From positions 1-33,283 of IMG/VR virus record IMGVR_UViG_3300023184_002385: a stretch of DNA of 33,283 bases. One strand, 5' to 3'. The notes below the pieces were generated by a model that made no database searches, was not told the DNA's origin, and saw only the letters and a list, made by a program, of their open reading frames with translations. Origin of the DNA: a virus. A program made the position numbers and the translations under genes. Shown here in pieces: positions 16,172-22,471 of the stretch; within the stretch, counting starts at the first letter, position 1; each line of letters starts with the position of its first letter.

Positions 16172-16677
16172 CGCTTTTCCGCCACCCATGCTGGTTTGAA
16201 ATCATCGTTGCCTGCTCGCTTAATCATCTGTCCTCTGTCTAGTAGTCGTGTGACTTCTTCTTTTTCCATGCCCAACCGTTTAATAAGTTCCGCAGGTTCA
16301 ATCTTTAATTCATCAACTAATTCTGTAACTATATCCGCCATTGACATTACATAATGTTCTCCCCTTGCACGGTTATGTCTGATGGTTGCCATGCGCTGAC
16401 GAGCGGGGTCAATCTCCTGAATAAAAACTACAGGCACTAATCCGTCTGTTAATGCTGCAACATCTTTGTCTGCCGAGACAGTCCATCGGTGGAATCCATC
16501 TACAATTTCTCCGTCAAGGCGGGCAACGATTGGTTGAGTCCAGCCGTCTTCCATAATGCTGACTTTCAATAAACCGAGTTCGGTCTTAGCCATTTTGTTT
16601 GGGTTGTAATCATTTGCTTTCAACTGGTCACGCTTGACCCATTGCACATCTGATATTGGTTGCTTTTCACGGCTCAT
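16168..16677 (-). CDS. IbrB-like ParB/sulfiredoxin-fold protein
   Basis: A 169-residue protein of the ParB N-terminal domain family: WVKRDQLKANDYNPNKM, the core GWTQPIVARLDGEIVDGFHR (the ParB 'GxxxPIxVR..g.i.dGfHR' pattern) and IRHNRARGEHYV. It overlaps the stop of the PP-loop gene by one base. A PP-loop gene followed by a ParB gene is the pairing known as IbrA/IbrB; in E. coli the pair activates prophage eib genes. Some ParB-fold domains are nucleases or CTPases. What this one does in a phage is not established. Family call fairly sure; function open. Confidence 0.82.
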   Translation of the reverse strand: MSREKQPISDVQWVKRDQLKANDYNPNKMAKTELGLLKVSIMEDGWTQPIVARLDGEIVDGFHRWTVSADKDVAALTDGLVPVVFIQEIDPARQRMATIRHNRARGEHYVMSMADIVTELVDELKIEPAELIKRLGMEKEEVTRLLDRGQMIKRAGNDDFKPAWVAEKR

Positions 16678-17888
16678 TATTCTTTGCTCTTTTCTATGTT
16701 TTCTTTGTATTTCTTAACCATTGAAGTTCTTGATGCCCCATCTGAAGTTGTCAATTTAGGAACAACTCTTGATTTGAAGTCACCCTTAGACGCAACCTTC
16801 ATAAGCATTCTCCATGAGATGCCCGTGACCGGATGTGGGGTGAACAGGATTGGGTCAGCGGTTCTGCGATAGTGACGATTGATATGACCTTGGATTGCTT
16901 TCGCTACGAACTTGCGCTCGTCAGGTGGGAACTTGTCTAGTTCGGCTAGCACTTTCTGTTCCCAAGTTTCGCCTTCGTTTAGGTCTGATTCTTTTACTCC
17001 GCCTTGCCCTGCATGGTAAAGCGCACCTCTTGCGTATCGTGCTGCTGTCTTGGCACCTGGCACTCGGTCGCCTAGTTTGTCCCATACATCGGGGAAGCAT
17101 TTAGCGAACATCCACAAAGACTGCATTGGCTGTTCTCCGTAAGGTGGAGCGATGCGTTGAAGGTGGTGAGCCATGCCTGCCAACTCCATCATGTCGTAGC
17201 CTCGGTTGTAGTCCCACCCGAATAGTTTTGGTGCTCGCCAAACATCCTGTGTAGACCAATCGTAAATTGGATAGACCTTCGCCATTCCTTTTTCATGTTC
17301 AATGATGTAGTTGTCCACCTCTTTACGAGTGACTGCTTGCCTTCGGCGGATTGATTCGTCAGCCCTGATACCCATGATGAAACAAGTTCTTCCGTACTGG
17401 CGTGGTGGATAAAGGATTGGGTCTGTCTCTGTGAAGGGAAGTCGTGCGCTGATAGGCCACACTGCAAAGCCTTCGGCTGTCTGCTTACCTTCGGGTGGCA
17501 GTGGGCGTACCCACTTTTCTTCCATCTCAGGTGCCCAAGGATGCCAGATGCTGTCGCCTTCTTCCGAGGAACAACTATTGCGATGGGCAATTGGTAGGCA
17601 CCACCAGTCCAAATCAATGTCTTCAATCTGTGACACACGCCTGACATAGTCTTCAGTTTCGTATGGGATTGCTTCCTCATCAAAGTGTTTAACCTTGAGT
17701 GGCAGTCTGTTCCTACGCCGTGCTTCTTCTAGTGCAAGGTTGAGACATACGGTTGAGTCTTTTCCACCCGAGAAAGAAACTATAACTGTGTCAAATAAGT
17801 CAAATGCTCGTGAGACTCTTTCGCAAGCCATCTCATAAACATCTTTGTCAATGAAGGTTTGTCTTATATATTCTTTTGGGCGAGCCAC
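16677..17888 (-). CDS. IbrA-like PP-loop (PAPS reductase family) protein
   Basis: A 403-residue protein with the PP-loop ATP-pyrophosphatase signature SFSGGKDST at residues 38-46, then KHFDEEAIPYE, CFIMGIRADESIRRRQA and the KVYPIYDWSTQDVWRAPKLF segment of the PAPS reductase/DndC superfamily. The length, C-terminal GHINRHYRRTADPI and TGISWRMLMKVASKGDFK point to IbrA (DUF3440-type), not to a metabolic PAPS reductase of about 250 residues. The partner IbrB-like gene follows directly. It starts at a GTG (17886-17888) and overlaps the ParB-like gene by 25 bases. It should activate a substrate by adenylation; that substrate is unknown. DndC-type relatives act in DNA phosphorothioation, so DNA or RNA modification is one possibility. 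Confidence 0.85.
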   Translation of the reverse strand: MARPKEYIRQTFIDKDVYEMACERVSRAFDLFDTVIVSFSGGKDSTVCLNLALEEARRRNRLPLKVKHFDEEAIPYETEDYVRRVSQIEDIDLDWWCLPIAHRNSCSSEEGDSIWHPWAPEMEEKWVRPLPPEGKQTAEGFAVWPISARLPFTETDPILYPPRQYGRTCFIMGIRADESIRRRQAVTRKEVDNYIIEHEKGMAKVYPIYDWSTQDVWRAPKLFGWDYNRGYDMMELAGMAHHLQRIAPPYGEQPMQSLWMFAKCFPDVWDKLGDRVPGAKTAARYARGALYHAGQGGVKESDLNEGETWEQKVLAELDKFPPDERKFVAKAIQGHINRHYRRTADPILFTPHPVTGISWRMLMKVASKGDFKSRVVPKLTTSDGASRTSMVKKYKENIEKSKE

Positions 17889-18529
17889 TCTGTAACTACT
17901 TTCATCAGTGCATCGTTGCGATTGGTGACGCTGGTGGCGTGAAGTGCATCACGCAACAAGTCAAACTCGGCTGAAGTCAAATAGAACTGTGCCACCTTGG
18001 TGTCGTTCGTTACATGATTTGATTCGGTGTCCATCGGGTTGTGAGCACCTTCGGTGTCAATGCCCGTCAAGTTCGGTACCGCCATGTTGGCAATGGAGTG
18101 CGACTGTGTGGCAAGCATGTCGTCAAGGTCGTCTTGATTCCACACAAGACCTTCCATGTCGTAGCCCCTTGCGAACTCAGAAAGGATTTCTGCCAGTGCG
18201 AAACTGTCGTAATCGGCTAAGTCGCTCGTGCGATTGTCGGCTAAAAGGATTCGTAATGCACGGTCATCGTCCATATCCAACTCAATAACAGCGATTTTGT
18301 CCCAGCCCAAAGACTTAGCAGCCGACCATGTGTGGTTGCCAGCGACTATAAAGCCACTTGATTTCTGCACAAGTATCGGTCTGTACTGGCCATGAGCCTG
18401 AAGTGAAGTGCAGATTGCACCCACATCACCTTGACGGACATTCTTCGGATGGGGGGAGATGCTGTCTATGAGGACTGCGCTCTTTGCTAGTTCTTTGCGG
18501 ATATTGCTCATAGAGAGATGTTGCTCCAT
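17864..18529 (-). CDS. ParB-like N-terminal domain protein
   Basis: A 221-residue protein with a second, distinct ParB domain: LIDSISPHPKNVRQGDVGAI, then AHGQYRPILVQKSSGFIVAG, NHTWSAAKSLGW and LLADNRTSDLADYD. This form (GNHT in place of GHR) is typical of ParB domains attached to phage DNA methylases and modification genes. The C-terminal half holds a DDLDDMLATQ segment, also usual in that group, and a helical tail. The annotated start has no good ribosome site; the ATG at 18509-18511 (MSNIRKEL) is an alternative. It is the first gene after the noncoding island and heads the chain that runs into terminase, so its promoter probably lies just upstream. Confidence 0.85.
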   Translation of the reverse strand: MEQHLSMSNIRKELAKSAVLIDSISPHPKNVRQGDVGAICTSLQAHGQYRPILVQKSSGFIVAGNHTWSAAKSLGWDKIAVIELDMDDDRALRILLADNRTSDLADYDSFALAEILSEFARGYDMEGLVWNQDDLDDMLATQSHSIANMAVPNLTGIDTEGAHNPMDTESNHVTNDTKVAQFYLTSAEFDLLRDALHATSVTNRNDALMKVVTEWLAQKNI

Positions 18530-19126
18530 TTGGTCGGGTAATCCAATACAGCGATACGAGATTGCTGATGGCTAACAGGATTACAAAAATCTTTGATGCC
18601 ACGACTGACACTCTACACATTCGCTATGACATATGGAAGTATTCGTTCTGCATATCAAAAAAAGCGAAGCGCCCTATCCATTGACCTTCAAAAGAAACTG
18701 GTTTATTTCGCCAGTACACGCTCCGTGACGGGGTAGGGGTGACCGTGTCTCCCTTCTACGGAAAAGTGGGGTGGGGGGTGTCCCTCTAGGGGGGTCTATT
18801 GGACTGGTGGTGGGGTCTAGGGGTGGTTTGGGGTGTTGGTCACTGGTGGTGGTGGTCAGTGGTGCATGACCGTCTAGCGGTGTCTCAAGGGGTGCAGTGT
18901 GTGAGACGGCTCAGGTGGGGCTGTGTTGTGATGGGTGGTGAAGGTTCAAGGTGTACCCGTGAGGCGTGTGTATGGGCTTCTCAAGGGGCAATGGTGGGCG
19001 AATGGGTGTGGGTCAATGGATGCAGGTTGTGCAATGCCAAACAGCCGAACCAAACATCTGTCGGGAAGATGAATGATTCGGCTGCTTAGTGATGAGCGAC
19101 AGCGGGAGGACTAATCGCTAATCAGA
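18530..19126. other. Noncoding island, G-rich on the plus strand; candidate origin, cos/pac or control region
   Basis: This is the longest stretch without a convincing gene. From about 18720 to 19020 the plus strand is extremely G/T-rich with many GGGG and GGTGG runs, unlike the rest of the window. Short direct repeats occur: GGGGTCTA twice, ACTGGTGGTGG twice, TCTCAAGGGG twice, and several GTGTCTC/GTGTCCC variants. A two-part hairpin lies at 19042-19084, and an A7 run at 18657-18663. It separates the early small-gene operon from the ParB-to-terminase operon. A plus-strand frame at 18799-19089 is just the G-rich composition. Origin, packaging site or promoter region are all possible. Confidence 0.7.
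19042..19084 (-). terminator. Two-part hairpin after the early operon; possible terminator
   Basis: An 8-bp outer stem (CAGCCGAA/TTCGGCTG) encloses a symmetric 5+5 internal loop, a 5-bp inner stem (CATCT/AGATG) and a 7-base loop. On the minus strand it is followed only by TTTGG, so it would be a weak terminator. It starts 43 bases past the stop at 19127. The regular form could equally be a protein-binding site in the adjacent noncoding island. Confidence 0.5.
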
Positions 19127-19432
19127 TTATGTTATGTCATCAGTGATGTCATCAGTTGGTTCATTGTCTTCACCATCAAGTGCGATGGTCTTTGCAGGTG
19201 TTGGCTTCTTAGGTGGTGCCTTCTTCGGGCTGAAGATGCTGCCGATGTCTAGCCCTTCTGATACTTCATGCAGTTCAAGGTCGGTGAGTCGGCTATCAAC
19301 CATTGATGCGTCTATGGATGCGAAGCGGAACTCGTTGTCTAGGTCGTGTGACCAGTCAATAAGTGTGGCGTTCACATCATCCTCATCCTCGGCTTCATAC
19401 ATCACATCAATTGATAATCGTACATACTTCAT
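19127..19432 (-). CDS. Acidic early protein, unknown
   Basis: A 101-residue protein, last gene of the early operon. The N-terminus MKYVRLSIDVMYEAEDEDDV reads like a small alpha/beta domain. A basic Pro-rich linker (KKAPPKKPTPAKT) then leads to a very acidic tail (DDITDDIT). I recognise no family. The ATG overlaps the upstream stop as ATGA. Highly acidic phage tails sometimes mimic DNA, but nothing else here supports that. Confidence 0.7.
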   Translation of the reverse strand: MKYVRLSIDVMYEAEDEDDVNATLIDWSHDLDNEFRFASIDASMVDSRLTDLELHEVSEGLDIGSIFSPKKAPPKKPTPAKTIALDGEDNEPTDDITDDIT

Positions 19433-19704
19433 GGCTTGGTCTTCTTTGCTACTGATGGATGGTTGGTTACATCGTGGATGGATTCAAGGTTGATGAAAGA
19501 ACCTTCTGTAATAAGTTGGGCTAGCAACATCAACGCCTGCTCACTGGTTATTGGTTCTAGGTCGTCACGCTGCTGTACAGACACAACGAAGGTATGGCGT
19601 TGTCTTAGGCGTGTCACCTCACGAGACATGGCTCGCATGCCATCAAGGATGTTGGCGTTCGTTTCTTTCCCCGAGGGGCTAATCATTTTCCATTTGGCTT
19701 CCAT
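19429..19704 (-). CDS. Early protein, unknown
   Basis: A 91-residue protein, mostly helical in appearance (ILDGMRAMSREVTRLRQRHT, EQALMLLAQLITEG). The first ten residues, MEAKWKMISPSGKE, resemble a short beta hairpin. No motif is recognised. It overlaps both neighbours (1 base upstream, ATGA downstream), so it is translated as part of the early chain running from 20757 to 19127. Confidence 0.7.
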   Translation of the reverse strand: MEAKWKMISPSGKETNANILDGMRAMSREVTRLRQRHTFVVSVQQRDDLEPITSEQALMLLAQLITEGSFINLESIHDVTNHPSVAKKTKP

Positions 19705-20021
19705 CAGAATTCAACCTCTGTTCTTTCTAATCCTTGTGCGATGTCTAGTGCGTGTCCGTCTTCCCAAGGGCGGAACAAGTAGTTGCCTGAGAAGTCACGG
19801 GCTGCTTCTTCTTTGATGTCAATGCCGTAGTCGGTGTACGCCTTGAAGTACATCTCTTTCAGCAGTGTGCCGTCTGCAATGTGTGGCTTGCCTTGAATCA
19901 TTCCGTAGATAACGCACCACACCTCGGCTTTATTAGTCGTTGGGTTGTAACGATATTCAATCGTGCTTTTCATAACAGTTGGTAATTCAAATACCATCAC
20001 CTGCTCATAGTGTTGTTTCAT
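19704..20021 (-). CDS. Early protein, unknown
   Basis: A 105-residue protein of mixed strand and helix (STIEYRYNPTTNKAEVWCVI, YGIDIKEEAARDFSGNYLF). Nothing is recognised. Start ATG at 20019-20021 overlaps the DUF3846 gene's stop as ATGA, and its own stop overlaps the next ATG by one base. The HYEQVMVFELPTVMKSTIEY start also contains an internal Met (MKSTIEYRY) that could be the true start, though the coupled overlap favours the first. Confidence 0.68.
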   Translation of the reverse strand: MKQHYEQVMVFELPTVMKSTIEYRYNPTTNKAEVWCVIYGMIQGKPHIADGTLLKEMYFKAYTDYGIDIKEEAARDFSGNYLFRPWEDGHALDIAQGLERTEVEF

Positions 20022-20377
20022 GCTGCCCCCTTCAGGACTTTGATTATGTGTGTGCGTAACTCGGGCGTGATACTTGTTTCATTGCCGTACTTGTCTGCCT
20101 TGCCGAACAGGATTGCGTCACCAACAATGAAGTCGTTAGGTGCGATGGACTGCTCGTGCCAAGCAAGCCAAGTAGCCCGCACATTGGCTGGCAAATTATG
20201 CATCTTCCCATCCTCGTTGATGTACATGTCTGCCAACTCCAGTGAGACACGCTCGATGTATCCACCCACTGCTGTCCGCATGGTGTTGTACCCCTCAGCG
20301 AAGGAACATTGGTTCACGGAAGAAGCAACGCCTAGCCGTGCAGGGATAAGCATGTAAGTAAGTTCGGTGTCGCTCAT
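20018..20377 (-). CDS. DUF3846-like protein
   Basis: A 119-residue protein with the pattern of the DUF3846 family found in phages and plasmids: a long region with GGYIERVSLELADMYINEDG, then NLPANVRATWLAW and IVGDAILFGKAD. In the family the same 'GyiE.v.L...d..y.NEdGkl..LpaN..At' layout ends with a statement of an entity on/off strand, 'iGdvv..g'. The function of DUF3846 is unknown. It sits third in the chain of overlapping small genes. Confidence 0.75.
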   Translation of the reverse strand: MSDTELTYMLIPARLGVASSVNQCSFAEGYNTMRTAVGGYIERVSLELADMYINEDGKMHNLPANVRATWLAWHEQSIAPNDFIVGDAILFGKADKYGNETSITPELRTHIIKVLKGAA

Positions 20378-20757
20378 TTAGCACCAGCCGTAACAAGTAC
20401 AGTCGGTTGCTCTGCCACAACTCCGCATCGTGCGATGTCCCTATCAACCGATGACGGGTTATCACTTATCGTGATGCGAGGGCTGAGTCGCATTGAGAAC
20501 TGTGACCAGCCGAACACTTCATTCTCAAGCAGAAGGTCGTAATCGTTCTTCCATAGTTCAAGACGCATCAGCCGTTCCCGTTCATATGTGTAAGCCCGAA
20601 TTGACTTTGCGCTAATAAGCCACACGCCATTCGCTGACATGAGCGCATCAACAACTTCTAGTTCCCCATTAGGAAACGGATTGTGTGCGCCGACATCCAA
20701 ATGAGATGTGACCCACACATCAAGATGTACGACAGGGTTGTTATTAACTTTGTCCAT
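20374..20757 (-). CDS. Early protein, unknown; first gene of small early operon
   Basis: A 127-residue protein with strands (PVVHLDVWVTSHLDV, GVWLISAKSIRAYTY) and a helical middle (ERERLMRLELWKNDYDLLL). No family recognised. The ATG follows GAGAAAGGAATCC, the same leader string that precedes the gene at 29180-29671, and both have the same candidate promoter motif upstream (20778-20797 here). It opens a run of five overlapping genes ending at 19127. Confidence 0.7.
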   Translation of the reverse strand: MDKVNNNPVVHLDVWVTSHLDVGAHNPFPNGELEVVDALMSANGVWLISAKSIRAYTYERERLMRLELWKNDYDLLLENEVFGWSQFSMRLSPRITISDNPSSVDRDIARCGVVAEQPTVLVTAGAK

Positions 20758-20777
20758 AGGATTCCTTTCTCCTTCAC

Positions 20778-20797
20778 TAATAATAGCCTGTGCTAAT
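20778..20797 (-). promoter_or_regulatory. Candidate phage promoter motif, copy 1
   Basis: On the minus strand the site reads ATTAGC, six bases, TATTATTA, 20 bases before the start codon of the gene at 20374-20757. The identical ATTAGC-N6-TATTATTA arrangement occurs at 29703-29722 before another operon start. TATTAT would be the -10 element; no shared -35 element is seen. Confidence 0.5.
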
Positions 20798-20856
20798 AAG
20801 CAAGGCGAGCCATACAGGATGTTTCACCTTCTGACTCGCCCTACTCATTTCGCATC

Positions 20857-21156
20857 TCACGCTGTTAGTTGATTGCCCACTTCAAAGATGACTTCATCAT
20901 GCTTGATACTTTCTGCCGGATAAATCTTGCACCAGTTAGAACGGCGGTCATTCTGAACTGCTACAAGTATTTGATTGTGGTTCACCCCGATAACTAAAAC
21001 CTGCACTTCAATCCAGTCTGTTGTGACACTCATGGTGAAGCCAGTGTTAGTAGTTAGTTCTGACACATCCGATATCCCTGAGAAGGGAACCGCACTGTCA
21101 TCTATCGCTTCGGTGAGTTGCATCATGCAAAGATGCAGGTCTGACATTGTGCTCAT
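20857..21156 (-). CDS. Small protein, unknown
   Basis: The start at the ATG at 21154-21156 (MSTMSDLHLCMM) is preferred over one two codons earlier, because it has AAAGG seven bases upstream and overlaps the upstream stop as ATGA. The 99-residue product has a helical start, then strands (TTDWIEVQVLVIGVNHNQIL, NDRRSNWCKIYPAESI) that look like a small barrel. No family is recognised. The 99-base gap after it contains the candidate promoter at 20778-20797 and a 6-bp inverted repeat (20804-20840). Confidence 0.68.
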   Translation of the reverse strand: MSTMSDLHLCMMQLTEAIDDSAVPFSGISDVSELTTNTGFTMSVTTDWIEVQVLVIGVNHNQILVAVQNDRRSNWCKIYPAESIKHDEVIFEVGNQLTA

Positions 21157-21233
21157 TTCCATACCTTTACATGTTTGTGAACGGCGATGGCCAGAATACC
21201 TAGCATCAACCCGATTGTTATTAGGTCTGTCAT
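21153..21233 (-). CDS. 26-residue membrane peptide
   Basis: A short frame from the ATG at 21231-21233 (overlapping the upstream stop as ATGA) to the TGA at 21153-21155 (overlapping the next start as ATGA). The product is MTDLITIGLMLGILAIAVH followed by a basic tail, one membrane segment. Exact overlaps on both sides are the main evidence that it is real. Confidence 0.6.
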   Translation of the reverse strand: MTDLITIGLMLGILAIAVHKHVKVWK

Positions 21234-21568
21234 TTCGTTGCCTTCTTTATTAGTAGTCCACACCAGTCGCATCTGCGACCTGACCAGTATCCGTCTTCGC
21301 CTTCGTTGAAGAACTGAGCAGTCGGTACTTGAACTGACGAGTGCGATAGGCAGTAAAAATAATTCCCATCACGCCAGCCGATGTTCGGTCTTGCTCTTTG
21401 CTCATCTTCAAATGAGAACGGTGGAACCCTGTAGACAGTTCCGTTTATTTGGTATCCGCCTCGGGAAGCGTTGTAGGCGTAATGTGCACCTAGTTTCTCC
21501 GCCCATCGGATTATCTCGTCAAGTTGTTTCTTGGTCACATCTTGAACTGCTGGTATTTGCTTCGGCAT
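21230..21568 (-). CDS. Small protein with Cys/His cluster, unknown
   Basis: A 112-residue protein. The N-terminal helix (TKKQLDEIIRWAEKLGAHYA) is followed by strands, and the C-terminus has CLSH and CDWCGLLIKKA, a possible zinc-binding cluster. No family is recognised. Ribosome site AGAAAAGGAAAGCAA precedes the ATG. It lies downstream of the amidotransferase gene, separated by about 100 bases that hold a strong hairpin (21626-21652), so its link to the amidoligase system is uncertain. Confidence 0.68.
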   Translation of the reverse strand: MPKQIPAVQDVTKKQLDEIIRWAEKLGAHYAYNASRGGYQINGTVYRVPPFSFEDEQRARPNIGWRDGNYFYCLSHSSVQVPTAQFFNEGEDGYWSGRRCDWCGLLIKKATK

Positions 21569-21625
21569 TTGCTTTCCTTTTCTAAAGCCCTAGCGGGCTC
21601 ATGTTGATTTTGTTTTGGGGTAGTG

Positions 21626-21652
21626 GGGGAAAGGGGCGTAGCCCCTCTCCCC
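21626..21652 (-). other. Strong GC-rich hairpin after the amidotransferase gene
   Basis: A 12-bp stem with one G-U pair and a 3-base loop (GGGGAGAGGGGC, TAC, GCCCCTTTCCCC) begins 16 bases after the stop at 21668. There is no U-tract, so it may act as a processing or stabilising hairpin, or as an imperfect terminator. Confidence 0.6.
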
Positions 21653-21667
21653 ATCCAGTAGCGGTGG

Positions 21668-22432
21668 TTAGAACAAACTCCTTTGTGAGTAGTTGGGCAT
21701 CTTGTAACTGAACTTGGGAGTTTCCCAAGTGACCTGCTGGGCAAGTCGCCCCTTGTGGAATCTGATGTACTCGCCTTCTTCAAGTTCGTAGACGAACTCA
21801 AACTCAATGCCAACCTCTTTAGCAACCTGCATCAGGATTGCTCTTGTAGAAGCAAGCACGACACTGCCCTTGTGAGTTTGACCGAACACTAAAGGTGACG
21901 AACTCAACCGAGCGACATGCAGGTATTTGTTCTTGCCTCGGGTGTTCAACCACATCAAGGCTGCACCGCCTCGGATGTCACGCAAGCGCTGGTACAAGTC
22001 TTTCTTGCTACTGTCGCCATGTGCCAAGTAGGCGAACGCTGCTTCGCTGTCTACTTCCGCTTGACGGCGATAGTCACTTGAAGCGTGGATGTTGTTAAAC
22101 AACTCCTTGTCGTTTGATATGTGTCCGTTGTGAACACCAATAATTCCCCGAGCGTCAATCGGGTGATTGTTCATGTTGTTGCTCGGGTCGCCTTGGGTAG
22201 CGAAGCGAGTGTGAACAATCCCTGTTGAACCGATACCTTCTTCAAGACACTTCGCAAGTTCAACACCTGACATATCCATCTTTTGAATGTAAGTCTGATT
22301 CTCGTTGTCATCGTGCCAAGCAACTCCTGAAGCATCACGCCCTCTAGGGGTCAATCCTTTCAGTAAAGCCTGTGTCAGTCGTTTAGCGTTGATTTCGTTC
22401 TCAACGATTTGGAATGCTCCAATTCCGCACAT
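21668..22432 (-). CDS. Class II glutamine amidotransferase (glutaminase) protein
   Basis: A 254-residue stand-alone glutaminase domain. Removal of the first Met exposes Cys2 (MCGIGAFQ), the N-terminal nucleophile of class II (GATase_6/7) enzymes. Other family features are PRGRDASGVAW, GIVHTRFATQGD with NNHP, the oxyanion VHNGHISND and EVDSEAAF. It should hydrolyse glutamine and release ammonia. Unlike GlmS, PurF or AsnB it has no synthase domain, so the acceptor enzyme must be separate; the amidoligase gene ends only 39 bases upstream and is the obvious partner. The ATG follows AAGAAAGGAAACATC. Family call is secure; partnership is inferred from linkage, a pairing already known for amidoligases in other genomes. 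Confidence 0.92.
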   Translation of the reverse strand: MCGIGAFQIVENEINAKRLTQALLKGLTPRGRDASGVAWHDDNENQTYIQKMDMSGVELAKCLEEGIGSTGIVHTRFATQGDPSNNMNNHPIDARGIIGVHNGHISNDKELFNNIHASSDYRRQAEVDSEAAFAYLAHGDSSKKDLYQRLRDIRGGAALMWLNTRGKNKYLHVARLSSSPLVFGQTHKGSVVLASTRAILMQVAKEVGIEFEFVYELEEGEYIRFHKGRLAQQVTWETPKFSYKMPNYSQRSLF

Positions 22433-22471
22433 GATGTTTCCTTCTTTCTTTCTTTGTTTATTTGTTTGGTC

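Noticed and set aside
16677-17888. Metabolic PAPS reductase (sulfur assimilation helper gene)
   Set aside because: The length of about 400 residues, the C-terminal region and the IbrB-like neighbour fit IbrA better than the ~250-residue CysH enzymes.
18426-18620. 64-codon minus-strand frame with a hydrophobic segment, upstream of the ParB-like gene
   Set aside because: More than half lies inside the ParB-like gene in another frame, and it has no good ribosome site. The hydrophobic part (VVASKIFVILLAISN) is worth a glance, but I cannot support it.
18799-19089. Plus-strand frame of 96 codons in the noncoding island
   Set aside because: Trp/Val/Gly-rich product that simply reflects G/T-rich DNA; no ribosome site and no plus-strand neighbours.
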